64,000 nucleotides of DNA from assembly GCA_022826805.1 (NCBI GenBank), contig JAJDUH010000027.1, forward strand, positions 1-64,000, read 5' to 3'. The DNA comes from Candidatus Poribacteria bacterium (GTDB lineage: Bacteria > Poribacteria > WGA-4E > WGA-3G). The position numbers were made by a program, and so were the translations under genes. Below are positions 34,151-43,455 of this stretch, in pieces. The notes beneath the pieces are model-generated. The model saw nothing but the letters and a program-made list of their open reading frames with translations, was not told where the DNA came from and made no database searches. The stretch's first letter is position 1. Each line of letters begins with the position of its first letter.

Positions 34151-34942
34151 TTATTCTGTATGAATGGGTTTAGAAAGGAATTCGAGAATACTGGGAGGCA
34201 CGAGGTGTTCAATAGCCTTGTCTTGTTCTAACAGTTCGCGGACTTCTGTTGAAGACATATAGGCATAAACGTCAGGCAGCGGAATACACGAAACATAGGG
34301 AGCATATTGGCGAATCTCAGGTTCCGCCATAAATGCCTCTATTGTTTTGATATCTGCCTCTGCCCGATTCGCGACAATAAAGCGAGCGGCGACAAATAAC
34401 GCCTGCAATTCTGTGTGAAAATCTCTGTAGTATTTCGGATCGAAAATCCTCACCAAGGTATCATACCCGACAATGAAGTGGAATTCGGTGTTTGGTGGTA
34501 GGACGGCTTTTAAAGCGGCGACCTTATCAATATATCTACCGTGGCTTGATACACCAACAGAAAACCTTGGGCGGCTCTCTACATATTTCTTGAGCGTTAG
34601 GAGTCTCGCCGCAAGTGGCAAGCCGAACACATCTTTATCCACATTTGCTTTCGCGAGGAGTAGGAGCATCTCATCGAATTGGTACGCAGTAAGGGTGTCC
34701 TCTACCATTTTCGCATGGGCGAGCGTCAACGGGTTAAAGGATCCCGAAAAAATACCCAGTTTTCCTGCACGCCGCAACGGTGGTCTGGCACGGTGGATAA
34801 GTTCTATTCGCGGTGGTCCTGACGGATCCAATCCGCTAAAGAGTTCAGTGAACCGCTCATAGTCGGGGTGACGTTTACATTCTTGGGTTAATAGGTTCAG
34901 TAGTGTGTTTGTCATCTTGTTTCGTGCGATCGTTAATTCCAT
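34151..34942 (-). CDS. Nicotinate/nicotinamide-nucleotide adenylyltransferase-like protein
   Basis: This protein of about 263 aa has the nucleotidyltransferase signature GIFSGSFNPLTLAHAKM (a (H/T)xGH-type site with TLAH) and the SSTEVRE motif near the C-terminus, both typical of the NadD/NMNAT fold that makes NAD. It carries an N-terminal extension of about 65 residues relative to NadD. Starts at 34942 or 34915 fall after the mazG stop; the first in-frame ATG at 35014 would overlap mazG. Neither has a strong ribosome binding site. Whether it makes NAD or another nucleotide product is uncertain. Confidence 0.75.
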   Translation of the reverse strand: MELTIARNKMTNTLLNLLTQECKRHPDYERFTELFSGLDPSGPPRIELIHRARPPLRRAGKLGIFSGSFNPLTLAHAKMVEDTLTAYQFDEMLLLLAKANVDKDVFGLPLAARLLTLKKYVESRPRFSVGVSSHGRYIDKVAALKAVLPPNTEFHFIVGYDTLVRIFDPKYYRDFHTELQALFVAARFIVANRAEADIKTIEAFMAEPEIRQYAPYVSCIPLPDVYAYMSSTEVRELLEQDKAIEHLVPPSILEFLSKPIHTE

Positions 34943-34974
34943 CAAAGGCTTGTGTGAAAGTGAAAAAGGCAGAA

Positions 34975-35766
34975 TTACCCCGCTTTGGTTTCTGCTTTCT
35001 TGGCTTCTTCCCAAACGGTGTCGAGACTCTCTAAGTCTTGCGCTTCAAAGTTCGTCCCGAGGCGCTCTAATTCTGCTTCCATCCATTTGAAGCGAGCTAT
35101 AAACTTACGATTTGCCTGTCGTAACGTCTCTTCAGCTTGGATTTCCATAAAACGACACAGATTAACGATAGCGAACAACAGATCGCCGAGTTCCATCGCA
35201 ACTGCGTCAGGTTCATCAGTGCTGATACTGGTTTTCACCTCTTCAAGTTCCTCTTCGACCTTGGCAATCACATCGGTCAGTTCTTCCCAATCGAAACCGA
35301 CCCGCGCCGCTCGACCTTGTATCTTCTGAGCGCGAAGCAGTGTAGGCATCGCGTTCGGGATCCCGTCAAGCACCGATTTCCTGTCCTCGTAACCTGTCTC
35401 TTGGCGTTTGATTGCCTCCCAATTTTTCACTACCGCTTCTGAATCCTCAACATCAACATCGCCAAAAACATGCGGATGGCGTCGGATTAGTTTTTCTGTC
35501 AATGTTTCGATCACTGCGTAGATGTCGAAATTCTTATCCTCGTCTGCAATTTGCGCTTGGAGCATGACATTCAAGAGGAGATCACCCAGTTCCTCTTTCA
35601 GTTTACTCGGATCACCTGTATCAATTGCTTCAAGCGTTTCATAAGTTTCCTCAATGAGCGTCGATTTCAGCGTTTCATGGGTCTGCTCCCGATCCCACGG
35701 ACACCCGTTTTCGCTCCTTAAGGTTGCTATGACATCAACAAGTTCTTCAAATAACTCTTTAGACAT
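34975..35766 (-). CDS. mazG: Nucleoside triphosphate pyrophosphohydrolase MazG
   Basis: This 263-aa all-alpha NTP pyrophosphohydrolase cleans up abnormal NTPs. Both MazG repeats are visible: CPWDREQTHETLKS with the EETYETLEAI and EELGDLL metal-binding helices, and a second EVEEELEEVKT/ELGDLLFAIVNL. AAGGAG precedes the ATG at 35766. It follows the hydrolase gene by 10 bp and precedes the NadD-like gene in the same operon. Confidence 0.95.
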   Translation of the reverse strand: MSKELFEELVDVIATLRSENGCPWDREQTHETLKSTLIEETYETLEAIDTGDPSKLKEELGDLLLNVMLQAQIADEDKNFDIYAVIETLTEKLIRRHPHVFGDVDVEDSEAVVKNWEAIKRQETGYEDRKSVLDGIPNAMPTLLRAQKIQGRAARVGFDWEELTDVIAKVEEELEEVKTSISTDEPDAVAMELGDLLFAIVNLCRFMEIQAEETLRQANRKFIARFKWMEAELERLGTNFEAQDLESLDTVWEEAKKAETKAG

Positions 35767-35776
35767 AAAATCTCCT

Positions 35777-37021
35777 TTATTTCATCCCTGTTCTCTTTTT
35801 CAATTCGTTCACGTGTTTTTGGACCTTTGGATAGTGTTCTGCTTCCTTGAAATGGGTGAGATAGAGTTTATACAGCTGCAGCGCACGAGCATATTTTTTT
35901 TCTGCTTCTGCATCACGGGCGCGCCCCTCTAACGCATCAGCTTTCGCGTTCAACAACTCGCGAAGGGCTTGAGAGGCATATTCGGCAAAAATACTCCCAG
36001 TATATGTGTCTCGGAGGGTCTCTAACGCCTTCACCGATTCAGCATACGGTTTCTCGTCTGCCTTCTTTTTAATCTGGTCGAGCTGCGTCTTAGCTATTCT
36101 AACAAGGCGTATTGCTGATTTTTTCGCATGCCGACACACCTCTGTATCGGGCAAAATTTTCGAAATCTGATCATAAAGTGTGAACGCTTCACCCAGCCTA
36201 TTGTCCCTCTCAGCGGCTTGTGCTATCGCAAATCCTGATTCAGCCTGCTTTGCCGGGCCATAAGCGATGAGCCATTCCTGCATTTTTGTCTTCTTTAACC
36301 ACTCTGGAGAAAGCTTGTGTGTTTCATCTGGCCATGCCTCAAACGTCACATCAGCACCCCAATTCCTGTAATATTGCGCCGCGCGTTTTGCGCGTGGATA
36401 ATGCGGATCATCGAGTGCTCCGACACCAAAAAAGACTGGATGCTCGCGAATCAGTTCCAGCGACGGTGGGTTCATATCCATGTCGCGTCTGCCCGCACCG
36501 AGGATAAGTCTTCCTGCTAATTGATCTAACAATTGTTCACCTAAAACGGTTGTCGAATATCCGCCTTGGCTATAGCCACCCATAAAGATGTACGCTGTTG
36601 CGATATGCAATCGTGCTGAGAGTAGCACCAGCACCTCCTCAAAGAAGCGTATGTCCGCAGCGGTTTCGTAAGGACTAAGCCCCTTATAGTAGGTGTCAGT
36701 CGCGTAGTTCATACCCACAACGATAAATCCTCTGCCTTTTGTTATCCTTTTGAACATCCACGTCGTTGCTGTTCCACCCATGCCGTGGTAATAAAAAAGA
36801 ACAGGAAAAGGACGTTTGTCTGTATAATCGACGGGAACATAAACCAGAAACGTCTTCTCTGCTTGCGGGGCTGTAATGCGGACTTCTGTACCGGGCGACA
36901 TTTCGGGCATATCAGCGGCAGGCGTTCCACAGAGCAGAAGCAGCACGAGTGTGCTAAAACAAACCGTCCTCGCGCCGCAAGGCGAATCGTTAGTGAAGTA
37001 GAGAAAAAAATGTGTGTTCAT
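35777..37021 (-). CDS. Exported alpha/beta-hydrolase with C-terminal helical repeats
   Basis: In this 414-aa protein, an N-terminal hydrophobic segment (TVCFSTLVLLLLCGTPAA) suggests export, possibly with a Cys near the cleavage site. The hydrolase domain has the nucleophile elbow GYSQGGY, an Asp in GALDDPH and a His in DETHKL, as in PHB depolymerase/feruloyl-esterase-like enzymes. From about residue 265 the chain is charged and helical, TPR-like. Its start overlaps the upstream stop (ATGA at 37018-37021), implying coupling. Confidence 0.8.
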   Translation of the reverse strand: MNTHFFLYFTNDSPCGARTVCFSTLVLLLLCGTPAADMPEMSPGTEVRITAPQAEKTFLVYVPVDYTDKRPFPVLFYYHGMGGTATTWMFKRITKGRGFIVVGMNYATDTYYKGLSPYETAADIRFFEEVLVLLSARLHIATAYIFMGGYSQGGYSTTVLGEQLLDQLAGRLILGAGRRDMDMNPPSLELIREHPVFFGVGALDDPHYPRAKRAAQYYRNWGADVTFEAWPDETHKLSPEWLKKTKMQEWLIAYGPAKQAESGFAIAQAAERDNRLGEAFTLYDQISKILPDTEVCRHAKKSAIRLVRIAKTQLDQIKKKADEKPYAESVKALETLRDTYTGSIFAEYASQALRELLNAKADALEGRARDAEAEKKYARALQLYKLYLTHFKEAEHYPKVQKHVNELKKRTGMK

Positions 37022-37719
37022 GCGTCAGTGGCGTCTTCCTGGAGCGTTTCTAATTGAATAATCAGTTGACCTAATTGCAACCGCAACAATAACATATAAA
37101 TTTGCATCAGAAGTGTAACCTGTCCCTCAGTCGGCAAATCGCTGGTATCTATGACTGTAAGTAGTTCGTCTGCACGCTCACGCACCTGTGCTGCTTTATC
37201 CAAGTCATCTTCTGTCGTTTCCGGTGTGCTCTCTTTAATAAACTGCCAGATGCGATCTTGAATTTCGAGCAAGTAATTTTTTGCCATCGCCGTGCGTGCC
37301 CGTTTCGCAGAATCCACCCAGATCGTATTCGCCTTCCAATTGAGCATAAATGCCGCACTATTGATAAGGACATCTCGGAGGCTATCTTCGCCTGAGAGGA
37401 GTTCCTCAATATTGGTAATACCTTCCGCTTCTGCAGAGAAGGTTCGCACGCGCGTATACTCCTTCAGATTTTTCAACATCAGTTCGTTTTCAGCGATAAG
37501 ATGCCAAAGATCTGCACTCGTTGAAAGCAGTATCTCTATACGATCACAAACCGTACTTGGAAATTGCGCACGGATGCAAGAGTAGTGGAGACTGTGGAGC
37601 TGACTCCGAAAGCCTTGCAAACTCTCAGTCGTTTGCATCGTTGATGAGCGGACGATATGTGGGAGAATTTCTCTCCGAATCTGGTTCAAAAGTGTGGGAA
37701 TAGTACGTTCAGCATTCAT
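37018..37719 (-). CDS. Hypothetical helical protein
   Basis: This 233-aa protein has no recognised family. It is predicted to be almost entirely alpha-helical with amphipathic segments, without signal peptide or membrane span. It heads the minus-strand operon with the exported hydrolase, mazG and the NadD-like gene, with a 4-bp overlap to the next gene. Confidence 0.6.
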   Translation of the reverse strand: MNAERTIPTLLNQIRREILPHIVRSSTMQTTESLQGFRSQLHSLHYSCIRAQFPSTVCDRIEILLSTSADLWHLIAENELMLKNLKEYTRVRTFSAEAEGITNIEELLSGEDSLRDVLINSAAFMLNWKANTIWVDSAKRARTAMAKNYLLEIQDRIWQFIKESTPETTEDDLDKAAQVRERADELLTVIDTSDLPTEGQVTLLMQIYMLLLRLQLGQLIIQLETLQEDATDA

Positions 37720-37845
37720 TTTTCGGTTATTGTGTAGAAATGATCCTTGAATACAATAGCTTACTGCGGATTACACAAGTCGAGAACGCTTATCAGCGCA
37801 ATCCTCTTTCTTAATAGCGTAGCAGGTTTCCTCTAAAAAGTCAAC

Positions 37846-37875
37846 TTGACTATCATGTAAAAGGCATGTTAAAAT
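37846..37875 (+). promoter_or_regulatory. Promoter of the thioredoxin-like gene
   Basis: TTGACT (37846-37851) and TAAAAT (37870-37875) have an 18-bp spacer and TGT before the -10. Because the in-frame ATG at 37874 lies within the -10, this promoter supports translation from 37910 instead. Confidence 0.5.
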
Positions 37876-37909
37876 GGTAAATAAGAAACACAAGGGACCG
37901 TTGACTTCT

Positions 37910-38470
37910 ATGAAACCGCTTATTGCTGCGCTCATTACTATCACACTCTTTGCGCCGTTTGTAAGTTTCGCTGACGAAAGAACCGAAACAGGACCTCCAA
38001 AAGTTGGTGATACGGCACCCGATTTTCTGCTCCAGGATGTTGACGAGAAGGAACATAGTCTGAAGAAACTTCGAGGCAAGCTCGTTTTCCTCATTATGGG
38101 TAACAGAAAGATTCGGAAGGAAGATGACAAATGGGCGGAGGCGTTCCAGAAGGACTACCAAGAGATAACAGAGGTTACCGCCTATATCATTGCCGACCTG
38201 CGGAGCGTCCCTGGATTCATACCGAAAGGCTTTATCAGGGGACAACTCAAAAAAAATCCGCCTCCTGTGGGATTCCTGTTGGACTGGAAAGGGGAAGTCC
38301 ATGAACGGTATCAGACTGAAGAAAAGAAACCGACGCTTTATCTAATCTCGCAGAAAGGTACCATTGTATTTCACCGAAAAGCGAATTTTAAATCCGAAAT
38401 TTACGCTGAGCTTAAAAAAGAAATCGACAAACTTTTAGAGATGGCTAAAAATAAAGACGAAAGGAAATAA
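37910..38470 (+). CDS. Exported thioredoxin-fold protein lacking the CxxC motif
   Basis: This 186-aa protein starts at the ATG at 37910 and begins with a signal peptide (KPLIAALITITLFAPFVSFA). The mature part starts like a peroxiredoxin/TlpA domain (VGDTAPDFLLQDVDEKE), with FRG-type spacing and a later cis-Pro region KPTLYLISQKG. Where the redox CxxC should be, it has MGNRKIRKED, so it cannot be a conventional thiol oxidoreductase. It may be a binding or scaffold protein. It sits 3 bp upstream of the epimerase gene. Confidence 0.7.
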   Translation: MKPLIAALITITLFAPFVSFADERTETGPPKVGDTAPDFLLQDVDEKEHSLKKLRGKLVFLIMGNRKIRKEDDKWAEAFQKDYQEITEVTAYIIADLRSVPGFIPKGFIRGQLKKNPPPVGFLLDWKGEVHERYQTEEKKPTLYLISQKGTIVFHRKANFKSEIYAELKKEIDKLLEMAKNKDERK

Positions 38471-38472
38471 TC

Positions 38473-39444
38473 ATGAAATATCTCGTTACCGGTTGTGCTG
38501 GATTCATCGGATGGAGAGTGACGGAGTTCTTACTTGAAGCAGGGCATACCGTTGTTGGGATCGATAACGTAAACGCCTCCTATGATCCACAAGTCAAGCA
38601 ATGGAGACTTGAGCAACTCGAAGGTGCCCCAAATTTCCACTTCCACTGTGCAGACATCTGTGACCGGGATGAACTGCGAACAATATTTGATTCCCCTTAT
38701 GACGCTGTAATTAACCTCGCTGCGCGCGCCGGGGTCCGAGACTCTGTTGAAGATCCATGGGCATATATTGACACGAACGTGACCGGCACGCTGAATCTAC
38801 TGGAATTGTGCCGTGAGTTTGAGGTGAACAAATTTGTGTTGGCGTCAACCTCAAGCCTCTACGGTTCGGGGAACGACCTTCCGTTCAGTGAGGAGACGAA
38901 TACAGACAAACTATTGTCCCCTTATGCTGCTTCAAAAAAGGGTGCCGAAGCCATCTGTCATAGTTATCATCATCTCTACGGCATTGACGTCACAGTTTTC
39001 CGATTTTTCACCGTCTATGGACCCGCTGGCAGGCCCGATATGAGCGCATTTCGCTTTGTACACTGGATTAGTGAGGGGAAACCGGTTATTGTTTATGGCG
39101 ACGGCAAAGAATCCTCACGGGACTATACCTATCTTGATGATATTGCCAGGGGCGTGATTGCAGGGTTGAAACCGATCAAGTACGAAGTGATAAATCTCGG
39201 TTCAGACACTCCTATTGTACTCATTGATACGATTCGATTGATAGAGGAGTTGGTCGGCAAGAAAGCGATGCTCTCCCATCAGCCCTTTCATCCAGCAGAT
39301 GCCCGTGCTACATGGGCAAACATCCAAAAAGCCGAAAAACTCTTGGGGTGGCGACCACAGGTTACTTTTCGGGAAGGTATAACTGCACTCGTCGAATGGT
39401 ATCAGGCGAATCGCGATTGGGCAAAGCACATTCAAACAGACTAA
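38473..39444 (+). CDS. NAD-dependent nucleotide-sugar epimerase (UDP-glucuronate/UDP-glucose 4-epimerase type)
   Basis: This 323-aa extended short-chain dehydrogenase has the Rossmann motif GCAGFIG, catalytic YAASK (Tyr-x-x-x-Lys), and the segments STSSLYG, FRFFTVYGPAGRPDM and SRDYTYLDDIARG, which are most like UDP-glucuronate 4-epimerases. It probably supplies a sugar for envelope polysaccharide. It follows the thioredoxin-like gene by 3 bp and converges on the zinc-ribbon protein gene. Confidence 0.88.
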   Translation: MKYLVTGCAGFIGWRVTEFLLEAGHTVVGIDNVNASYDPQVKQWRLEQLEGAPNFHFHCADICDRDELRTIFDSPYDAVINLAARAGVRDSVEDPWAYIDTNVTGTLNLLELCREFEVNKFVLASTSSLYGSGNDLPFSEETNTDKLLSPYAASKKGAEAICHSYHHLYGIDVTVFRFFTVYGPAGRPDMSAFRFVHWISEGKPVIVYGDGKESSRDYTYLDDIARGVIAGLKPIKYEVINLGSDTPIVLIDTIRLIEELVGKKAMLSHQPFHPADARATWANIQKAEKLLGWRPQVTFREGITALVEWYQANRDWAKHIQTD

Positions 39445-39459
39445 ACCGCAGCCATAGTT

Positions 39460-40047
39460 TTAAGTCAATAGAGCGACCGCCTTTTTTAAGGCATCTGCAT
39501 CTACTTTTATTTTCGCGTTTACTGCCTCGCGTTGCACATAGTTCAATGTATGTTCGGGACTCATCGGAGCGGCGATGTCCTGAACAATCTTGTGCAGACG
39601 TCTCACATCGGCTTTCTTAATGCCGGTTTCTGCTTCTACGCGGGTATGTAGGGCAGCGGGTGTTTCTGGTTCTTTAGTAGGTGCGGTGCGCTTGGAACGA
39701 GTCCCGTTGGTTTTCGACTTTCGGGTTCCAGATGAAGCAGACGCCGTTTTCGGTTGACGGGTCCGTTTGCGAGGCGTCTTCTGTCTGGGAGACTGGATCT
39801 TTCCGACTTCAAGTGATTTGATGCCGCACTCCTTACATAATTTCGCTGTGGCATCCGCCAAAGTCATCGTTACAACCAATTCGCTAATTGCCCCGCAGAG
39901 ATCGCATTCGACAAGGTCTTCAATGCTTGTTAGAATCTCTGCATGTATTGCCAACATTTTTGCCTTGTCGGTTTTTGTCTGCTTTTCTTTTTGGCAGAGA
40001 TTAATCAGTTTCTGTGCCGCTTTCTCAATTGTGTCTAAATGTCCCAT
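39460..40047 (-). CDS. Zinc-ribbon protein of unknown function
   Basis: This 195-aa protein has an N-terminal helix (about 1-45), then a four-Cys zinc ribbon (ECDLCG ... LCKECG), a basic Lys/Arg/Thr/Ser-rich linker (about 90-130) resembling a nucleic-acid-binding tail, and a C-terminal helical domain. GGGGGAG lies immediately upstream of the ATG. A DNA- or RNA-associated role is an inference from the basic linker and zinc ribbon. No named family recognised. Confidence 0.6.
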   Translation of the reverse strand: MGHLDTIEKAAQKLINLCQKEKQTKTDKAKMLAIHAEILTSIEDLVECDLCGAISELVVTMTLADATAKLCKECGIKSLEVGKIQSPRQKTPRKRTRQPKTASASSGTRKSKTNGTRSKRTAPTKEPETPAALHTRVEAETGIKKADVRRLHKIVQDIAAPMSPEHTLNYVQREAVNAKIKVDADALKKAVALLT

Positions 40048-40133
40048 CTCTCCCCCAAAGCTATGAAATACAGCGGTTTAGAACTCAGCTATGCTCTCAG
40101 TCACAGAGTGTTATAGTGTGTTATTCCGACCAA

Positions 40134-41720
40134 TTACTTATCCTGCAGCGAGCCAACAATCCCTTTATCCGTATAAAGTTTATATTCAAAACTATCCATC
40201 AATGCTTCACAACTCGCGGAGATAATATTTTCTGAGACGCCAACAGTTCGCCAACTCCGCTCTCCATCGCTCGCTTCAATAAGTACACGGACCTTTGAAC
40301 CTGTTCCCGCTTTGGTATCCAGTACCCGGACCTTGTAATCTATCAGCCTAACCGTCTGTAATGCAGGATAGAACTGTTCAAGTGCTTTTCGGAGTGCCGT
40401 GTCGAGGGCGTTAACCGGACCATCGCCATCAGCGGCAGTGTGTGCAGTGAGACCATCCGGTGTTGTGACCTTTATTGTTGCTTCAGAACGCAAAGCGAAG
40501 TCACTGAATTGCTCGATAATCACGCGAAAACCGACAGGCTCAAAAAAGGACTCGTGTCCGTTAAACACCTTGTATGTTAAAAGTTCAAACGATGCTTCAG
40601 CAGCTTCGTATTGGTAGCCTTCCTGTTCTGCTTCTTTGAGTTGCTTAAAGAGTTCCAACACCTGTGGTGAATTCTTGTCATAATCTGGATATTCCTTTTC
40701 GATCTTCTTCATAATCGTGCCGCGTCCCGCTTGATCGGATACGAGAATGCGTTGTGTATTGCCCACCTTCTCCGGTTCAATGTGTTCGTATGTAAGGCGG
40801 TTTTTGCGGATCGCATCCGTGTGCAAGCCTCCTTTGTGAGCAAAGGCAGAGCGTCCAACGTATGGTTGACGTTCATCATGCGGAAGATTAGCCAATTCAC
40901 TGATGAGTCGTGAAATGTCTGTTATCCCCTGCAGCTGCGTCCCACTTAGGCACTCGATTCCGAGTTTGAGTTGAATCGTAGGAATGATGGAGGCGAGATT
41001 CGCATTGCCACATCGTTCACCGTAGCCGTTGAATGTCCCTTGCACGTGGGTCGCGCCTGCTTGCACCGCCAGCACGGAGTTCGCAGCACCCATGCCGGCA
41101 TCGTTGTGTGTATGAATACCCACAGGCAGTGACAACTCGGAAAGCACGGCTTTTACACCTTCCTGGATTTCTAACGGCAGTCTACCGCCGTTCGTATCAC
41201 AAAGGACGAGGCAACACGCACCACCAGTGGCAGCGGCTCGTAGCGTCTCTATAGCATACGCAGCGTCATCGGCGTAGCCATCAAAAAAGTGTTCTGCATC
41301 GTAAATCACCTCACGACCATTTTCCACAAGGTAACGGACAGAATTTTCAATTAACGCCAAGTTCTCCGCTGGTGTCACCCGCAGAACGTCAGTTGCATGG
41401 AGTCGCCAACTTTTCCCAAAAATTGTGATAGTCCTCGCGCCAGTATCCAGTAAGGCAGCCAAATTCGGGTCGGTATCGGGAGTATAAGTCGGGTAGTAGG
41501 TGCTGCCAAACGGTACAATAGTCGCTGTTTCTAATGCCATGCCTTTCGCACGCTTAAAAAATTCTATATCTTTCGGATTGGAACCCGGATAACCGCCCTC
41601 AATATAGCGAATACCTAATTTATCAAGTGCCTCTATAATGATAAGTTTATCTTCGACGGAAAATGCTACCCCTTCTGCTTGGCTTCCATCCCTGAGTGTT
41701 GTATCGTAAAATTCAACCAT
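40134..41720 (-). CDS. cimA: (R)-citramalate synthase
   Basis: This 528-aa DRE-TIM metallolyase condenses pyruvate with acetyl-CoA, the threonine-independent entry to isoleucine. The motifs are YDTTLRDGSQ at the N-terminus, GIHTHNDAGMG and the NGYGERCGNANL segment. The C-terminal LeuA-dimer regulatory domain is present (ISASCEALMDSFEY). Length and the GGYPGSNPKD segment favour CimA over 2-isopropylmalate synthase. Start at ATG 41720 gives a family-like N-terminus; a GTG at 41732 is possible. Confidence 0.85.
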   Translation of the reverse strand: MVEFYDTTLRDGSQAEGVAFSVEDKLIIIEALDKLGIRYIEGGYPGSNPKDIEFFKRAKGMALETATIVPFGSTYYPTYTPDTDPNLAALLDTGARTITIFGKSWRLHATDVLRVTPAENLALIENSVRYLVENGREVIYDAEHFFDGYADDAAYAIETLRAAATGGACCLVLCDTNGGRLPLEIQEGVKAVLSELSLPVGIHTHNDAGMGAANSVLAVQAGATHVQGTFNGYGERCGNANLASIIPTIQLKLGIECLSGTQLQGITDISRLISELANLPHDERQPYVGRSAFAHKGGLHTDAIRKNRLTYEHIEPEKVGNTQRILVSDQAGRGTIMKKIEKEYPDYDKNSPQVLELFKQLKEAEQEGYQYEAAEASFELLTYKVFNGHESFFEPVGFRVIIEQFSDFALRSEATIKVTTPDGLTAHTAADGDGPVNALDTALRKALEQFYPALQTVRLIDYKVRVLDTKAGTGSKVRVLIEASDGERSWRTVGVSENIISASCEALMDSFEYKLYTDKGIVGSLQDK

Positions 41721-41894
41721 GTTGCTTTTCACAGCAAGTTTTGGCTTGCAAACTACGCCAAAATTCGGTGTCTCCTTTTATGCGTTTATGTCGTCATTCC
41801 TGTCTAATTTACCTACACATATTTTACCACATTTTAGGGGAAAAGTCAAATTCTGTCTATGTTTTACAGGGCTATTTAGTTTTAAAAGTAGTAG

Positions 41895-41911
41895 GCACAC
41901 GCCGTGTGCCG
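41895..41911. repeat. Family F palindrome
   Basis: GTAGGCACAC with loop GCC pairs with GTGTGCC (41895-41901/41905-41911). It is a GTAGG-type repeat with its own stem sequence. The remaining 41721-42080 spacer also holds a weak AGTTT/AAACT palindrome near 41737-41754 and a TGAAAACTGA-type tract at 41993-42028; no gene is seen. Confidence 0.6.
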
Positions 41912-42080
41912 TAACAGGTGTAGCAATTGCGTTTTATATGTTTTTGCTTCACATAGATAAACTGAAACTAAATGACCCTAATGTTTTACGCACTACTGAA
42001 AACTGAAAACTGACTACTGAAAACTAATGTTCTATCCGTTTGTATTTGGATAATACACATAATTATGATATATTAAAATT

Positions 42081-43349
42081 ATGAAAACTTACACCGTTTT
42101 GTTAGTCTGCTTTGTGTTGTTGCTACCAGGTTGTGGGATATTTGCTACTAAGCCTACCGAAACCGAACTACCGACAACCTCTGTAGATCCACTCGAAAAG
42201 TTACAAACCGATATTGATGTCGTCTTGCAGGACCCGTTGTTCACAACAGCGAGCATCGGTATCAAAGTCGTTGCTGTTGAAACAGGGGAGGTGATTTACG
42301 AAAAGGATCCTCTCAAATTACACCACCCCGCCTCCACAACAAAACTCTTCACGGCAGCAACCGCCTTGGCAAAACTGGGGTCAAACTACCAGTTTGAAAC
42401 AACTCTTTATGTTGATACGGATGTGGATGCACAAGTCACAGGGAATATCTATCTCAAGGGCAGAGCCAATCCAGTGCTGCAACCCCAAGATATAGTGGAA
42501 TTAGCTGATATGTTGCTTGAAACCGGTGTGAAATCGATAGAGGGTGACATCGTCGTTGATGAAACATACCTTGACACTATTCGGGAAGGTCCTGGATGGA
42601 TGTGGGACGATAGACCGCTTCGGATTAGTGCTTTAAGCATCAAGCAAATCGAACCTGATCCAGGCACAAGGAGCAGAGCCCTTGCCTGCGGGTATCTACT
42701 GAAAACCGAGCTTGAGCAAGAAGATGTTGAGGTAATGGGTAATGTCGTTTCTGGAAGGGTTCCACCAGACGCCCAAGTTGTCGCGCAACATCTGTCGCCA
42801 CCGCTCGCCGATATTCTCAAATTAATGAACAAACCCAGTGACAATTGGATTGCTGAATTTCTCTTCAAAACGATCGGTGCTGAAGTGATCGGTGAACCGG
42901 GAACTTGGAGAAAAGGAAGGCGAGCTGTCACTAAGTACTTAAGTGAAATTATCGACGAACCGCCTGTACATCGGTTCGTTGAAGGCTCTGGACTCTCTCG
43001 TTACAATCTCCTCAGTGCTGAATTACTCACAGATCTGCTTGTCTATATGTATCAGAATTTTGAGTTGATGCCGGAGTATCTGGCATCACTGCCGATTGCC
43101 GGTGTCGACGGGACTTTAAGGAATCGGATGCAAGGGGTGTGCGCTGAAAAGGTATTGCGTGCGAAGACCGGTACATTAAGCGGTGTTTCAGCGCTTTCTG
43201 GTTACACCGTCACAGCGGATGATGAGGTATTTGCGTTCGGAATTCTCATCAGCCATTATATTGGGCTACCAGCATCTGCGCGGGCTATCCAAGATAAAAT
43301 CGGGAATTATCTAACCGCTTTCAGTCGTCGCAGCGAGGCAGAAGAGTGA
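42081..43349 (+). CDS. dacB: D-alanyl-D-alanine carboxypeptidase/endopeptidase (PBP4, S13 family) lipoprotein
   Basis: This 422-aa protein has a lipoprotein signal peptide with lipobox LLPGC (Cys near residue 19). The penicillin-binding motifs are complete: STTK (SxxK) in HPASTTKLF, SDN (SxN) in KPSDNWIAEF and KTG in RAKTGTLSG. It trims peptidoglycan peptides in the periplasm and is probably lipid-anchored. A weak TTGGAT/TATATT promoter would place transcription start near the ATG, so the mRNA may be almost leaderless. Confidence 0.9.
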   Translation: MKTYTVLLVCFVLLLPGCGIFATKPTETELPTTSVDPLEKLQTDIDVVLQDPLFTTASIGIKVVAVETGEVIYEKDPLKLHHPASTTKLFTAATALAKLGSNYQFETTLYVDTDVDAQVTGNIYLKGRANPVLQPQDIVELADMLLETGVKSIEGDIVVDETYLDTIREGPGWMWDDRPLRISALSIKQIEPDPGTRSRALACGYLLKTELEQEDVEVMGNVVSGRVPPDAQVVAQHLSPPLADILKLMNKPSDNWIAEFLFKTIGAEVIGEPGTWRKGRRAVTKYLSEIIDEPPVHRFVEGSGLSRYNLLSAELLTDLLVYMYQNFELMPEYLASLPIAGVDGTLRNRMQGVCAEKVLRAKTGTLSGVSALSGYTVTADDEVFAFGILISHYIGLPASARAIQDKIGNYLTAFSRRSEAEE

Positions 43350-43383
43350 AATGGTCGCTTCGACTTTGTGAGTCTCAATTTCC

Positions 43384-43409
43384 GGTAGGCGCGGTTTTAA
43401 ACCGCGCCT
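43384..43409. repeat. Family F palindrome
   Basis: GTAGGCGCGGTTT and AAACCGCGCC (arms 43387-43396 and 43398-43407) are separated by one base. It lies downstream of dacB and could also slow transcription. A truncated copy with the same left arm is at 27276. Confidence 0.65.
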
Positions 43410-43455
43410 CCATAAAGAAAGATGTTAAAAATGGTCAAGCTCTAAGGATGTAATC

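Noticed and set aside
37874..37909. Upstream start for the thioredoxin-like protein
   Set aside because: It overlaps the predicted -10 element and adds residues before an otherwise normal signal peptide.
42046..42074. Promoter TTGGAT/TATATT upstream of dacB
   Set aside because: The spacing is right but the hexamers are weak and the region is AT-rich, so it is mentioned only with the gene.
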